Part shown: piece after piece, positions 5,238 to 6,216 of the stretch | How positions within the stretch are numbered: the first letter of the stretch is position 1 | Layout: each line of letters starts with the position of its first letter | NCBI GenBank assembly: GCA_905479965.1 | Contig: CAJQOR010000027.1 | Span: 1 to 6,216, forward strand | Source: an uncultured Rhizobiaceae group bacterium | GTDB taxonomy: Bacteria > Pseudomonadota > Alphaproteobacteria > Rhizobiales > Rhizobiaceae | Direction of reading: 5' to 3' | Length of the DNA stretch: 6,216 nt | Notes under the pieces: model-generated | Told to the model about the DNA's origin: nothing | The model's database searches: none | The model's input: only the letters and a program-made list of their open reading frames with translations | Program-made: the position numbers and the translations under genes

Positions 5238-6216
5238 ATGACCACACCCGTTTACGACACATCAAAACCAGCGCTGGTCACGGGCGCGACAGGCTACATT
5301 GCTGGCTGGATAGTTAAAGGCTTACTCGCACAAGGCATCACCGTTCATGCAGCTGTGCGTGATCCATCCAACACTGCCAAATATGCACATCTCACAGCTC
5401 TTACTCAGAACAATCCTGATCAATTGAAATTCTTCAAAGCGGATCTTTTGGATGAAGGATCATTTGATGAAGCCATGGCAGGATGCGGTGTTGTTTTCCA
5501 CACGGCCTCCCCGTTCACCTCAAATTTTAAAGATGCACAAAAAGAACTCGTTGATCCAGCGGTAAATGGCACACGCAATGTACTTCAAAGCGCCAATCGC
5601 TGCGACAGCGTTAGCCGCGTTGTTGTCACCTCATCTTGTGCAGCAATTTATGGCGATGCGGCTGATTGTTTGACCATGCCAAATGGCACGCTCACAGAAG
5701 AGATTTGGAACACCTCATCTCGCCTTGATCACCAAGCTTATTCTTATTCTAAAACGCAGGCAGAAAAAGCTGCATGGGAGATCGCAAAAGCGCAAGACCG
5801 CTGGAAAATGGTCACGATCAACCCAGCTCTTGTGATGGGTCCAGGGGTTACATTACAGCCAAATTCTGAAAGCGTTTCAATCCTTAAACAGTTTGGTGAT
5901 GGCACCATGAAACTTGGCGTACCGAAATTCGAAATTGGCATAGTCGATGTACGCGATGTTGCTGATGCTCACCTTCATGCTGGATATATGAGCGAGGCTG
6001 AAGGGCGCCACATTGCCTGTGGCAAAACTATGAGTATGTTAGAAATTGGCCAAACATTGGAAAAGAGGTTTGGCGCTGATTGGCCCTTCCCTAAATCCAC
6101 CGCACCTAAATGGCTTTTGTGGGTATTTGGCCCGATCTTTAACAAGATGTTCACCCGTGAAATGATCGCGAAAAACGTTGGGCATTCATGGAAAGCTGAC
6201 AATTCAAAATCAAAAG
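5238..6216 (+). CDS. Extended SDR, NAD(P)-dependent aldehyde/dihydroflavonol-reductase type, 3'-truncated
   Basis: The frame is open from the ATG at 5238 to the right edge: 326 complete codons plus one base, no stop. It starts after GGAG at 5224-5227 (10-base spacing). The Rossmann motif VTGATGYIAG is at residues 14-23, with Ala (A22) in place of the third glycine. R41 in AAVRDPSN follows the second strand and suggests NADP(H) preference. ADLLDEGSFDEAM (68-80) and VFHTASPF (86-93) are typical. The catalytic set is S132/S133 (in VTSSCAA), Y168 and K172 (YSYSK). NPALVMGPG is at 195-203 and VDVRDVADAHLHA at 237-249. The end SWKADNSKSK resembles the closing segment of this family, so probably only about 10-30 residues are missing. 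Members reduce aldehydes or ketones, or act on sugar-nucleotide-like substrates; the substrate here is unknown. It may be read from the upstream MarR-GNAT transcript or from its own promoter in the 102-base gap. Confidence 0.9.
   Translation, partial: MTTPVYDTSKPALVTGATGYIAGWIVKGLLAQGITVHAAVRDPSNTAKYAHLTALTQNNPDQLKFFKADLLDEGSFDEAMAGCGVVFHTASPFTSNFKDAQKELVDPAVNGTRNVLQSANRCDSVSRVVVTSSCAAIYGDAADCLTMPNGTLTEEIWNTSSRLDHQAYSYSKTQAEKAAWEIAKAQDRWKMVTINPALVMGPGVTLQPNSESVSILKQFGDGTMKLGVPKFEIGIVDVRDVADAHLHAGYMSEAEGRHIACGKTMSMLEIGQTLEKRFGADWPFPKSTAPKWLLWVFGPIFNKMFTREMIAKNVGHSWKADNSKSK

Overview
The window looks like chromosomal DNA of a bacterium, most likely an alphaproteobacterium of moderate G+C. The basis is protein resemblance by eye: the short ferric-reductase-type membrane protein, the MarR-GNAT fusion, the DUF1203 protein and the YegD-like Hsp70 all read like alphaproteobacterial versions. 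No database search was possible. I see no tRNA, rRNA, CRISPR array, insertion sequence or phage gene. No gene-free stretch reaches 300 bases; the longest is about 179 bases (2989-3167).

Layout. (1) 1-753, plus strand: the 3' part of a membrane protein gene whose frame is open to the left edge, with an in-frame 9-bp tandem repeat coding a Gly-Ser-Glu linker. (2) 857-2104, plus: a short Hsp70/YegD-type ATPase. (3) 2183-2650, plus: a DUF1203 protein. (4) 2647-2988, minus: a small protein probably of the dimeric alpha+beta barrel (ABM/DUF3291-like) type, converging on the previous gene so that both stop codons share one CTAG. (5) 3168-3761, plus: an MsrQ/ferric-reductase-like heme membrane protein. 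(6) 3771-4061, minus: a DUF1330 protein, converging on gene 5 with a 10-bp hairpin over both gene ends. (7) 4212-5135, plus: a MarR-type DNA-binding domain fused to a GNAT acetyltransferase, divergent from gene 6 across a palindrome-rich control region. (8) 5238-6216, plus: an extended SDR (dihydroflavonol-reductase/aldehyde-reductase type), cut by the right edge.

How the genes relate. Strands alternate often, so there is no long operon. The clearest regulatory unit is the DUF1330 / MarR-GNAT divergent pair. Overlapping inverted repeats there cover the likely -35 region of the MarR-GNAT gene, which fits autoregulation with possible control of DUF1330. The SDR gene lies about 100 bases downstream of MarR-GNAT on the same strand and may or may not be cotranscribed. 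Several products are plausibly redox or stress related (MsrQ-like, SDR, MarR-GNAT, Hsp70-like), but nothing in the sequence joins them into one pathway. I found no convincing new multi-gene system. The points most worth following are the divergent operator, the compact convergent junctions and the truncated repeat-containing membrane protein.
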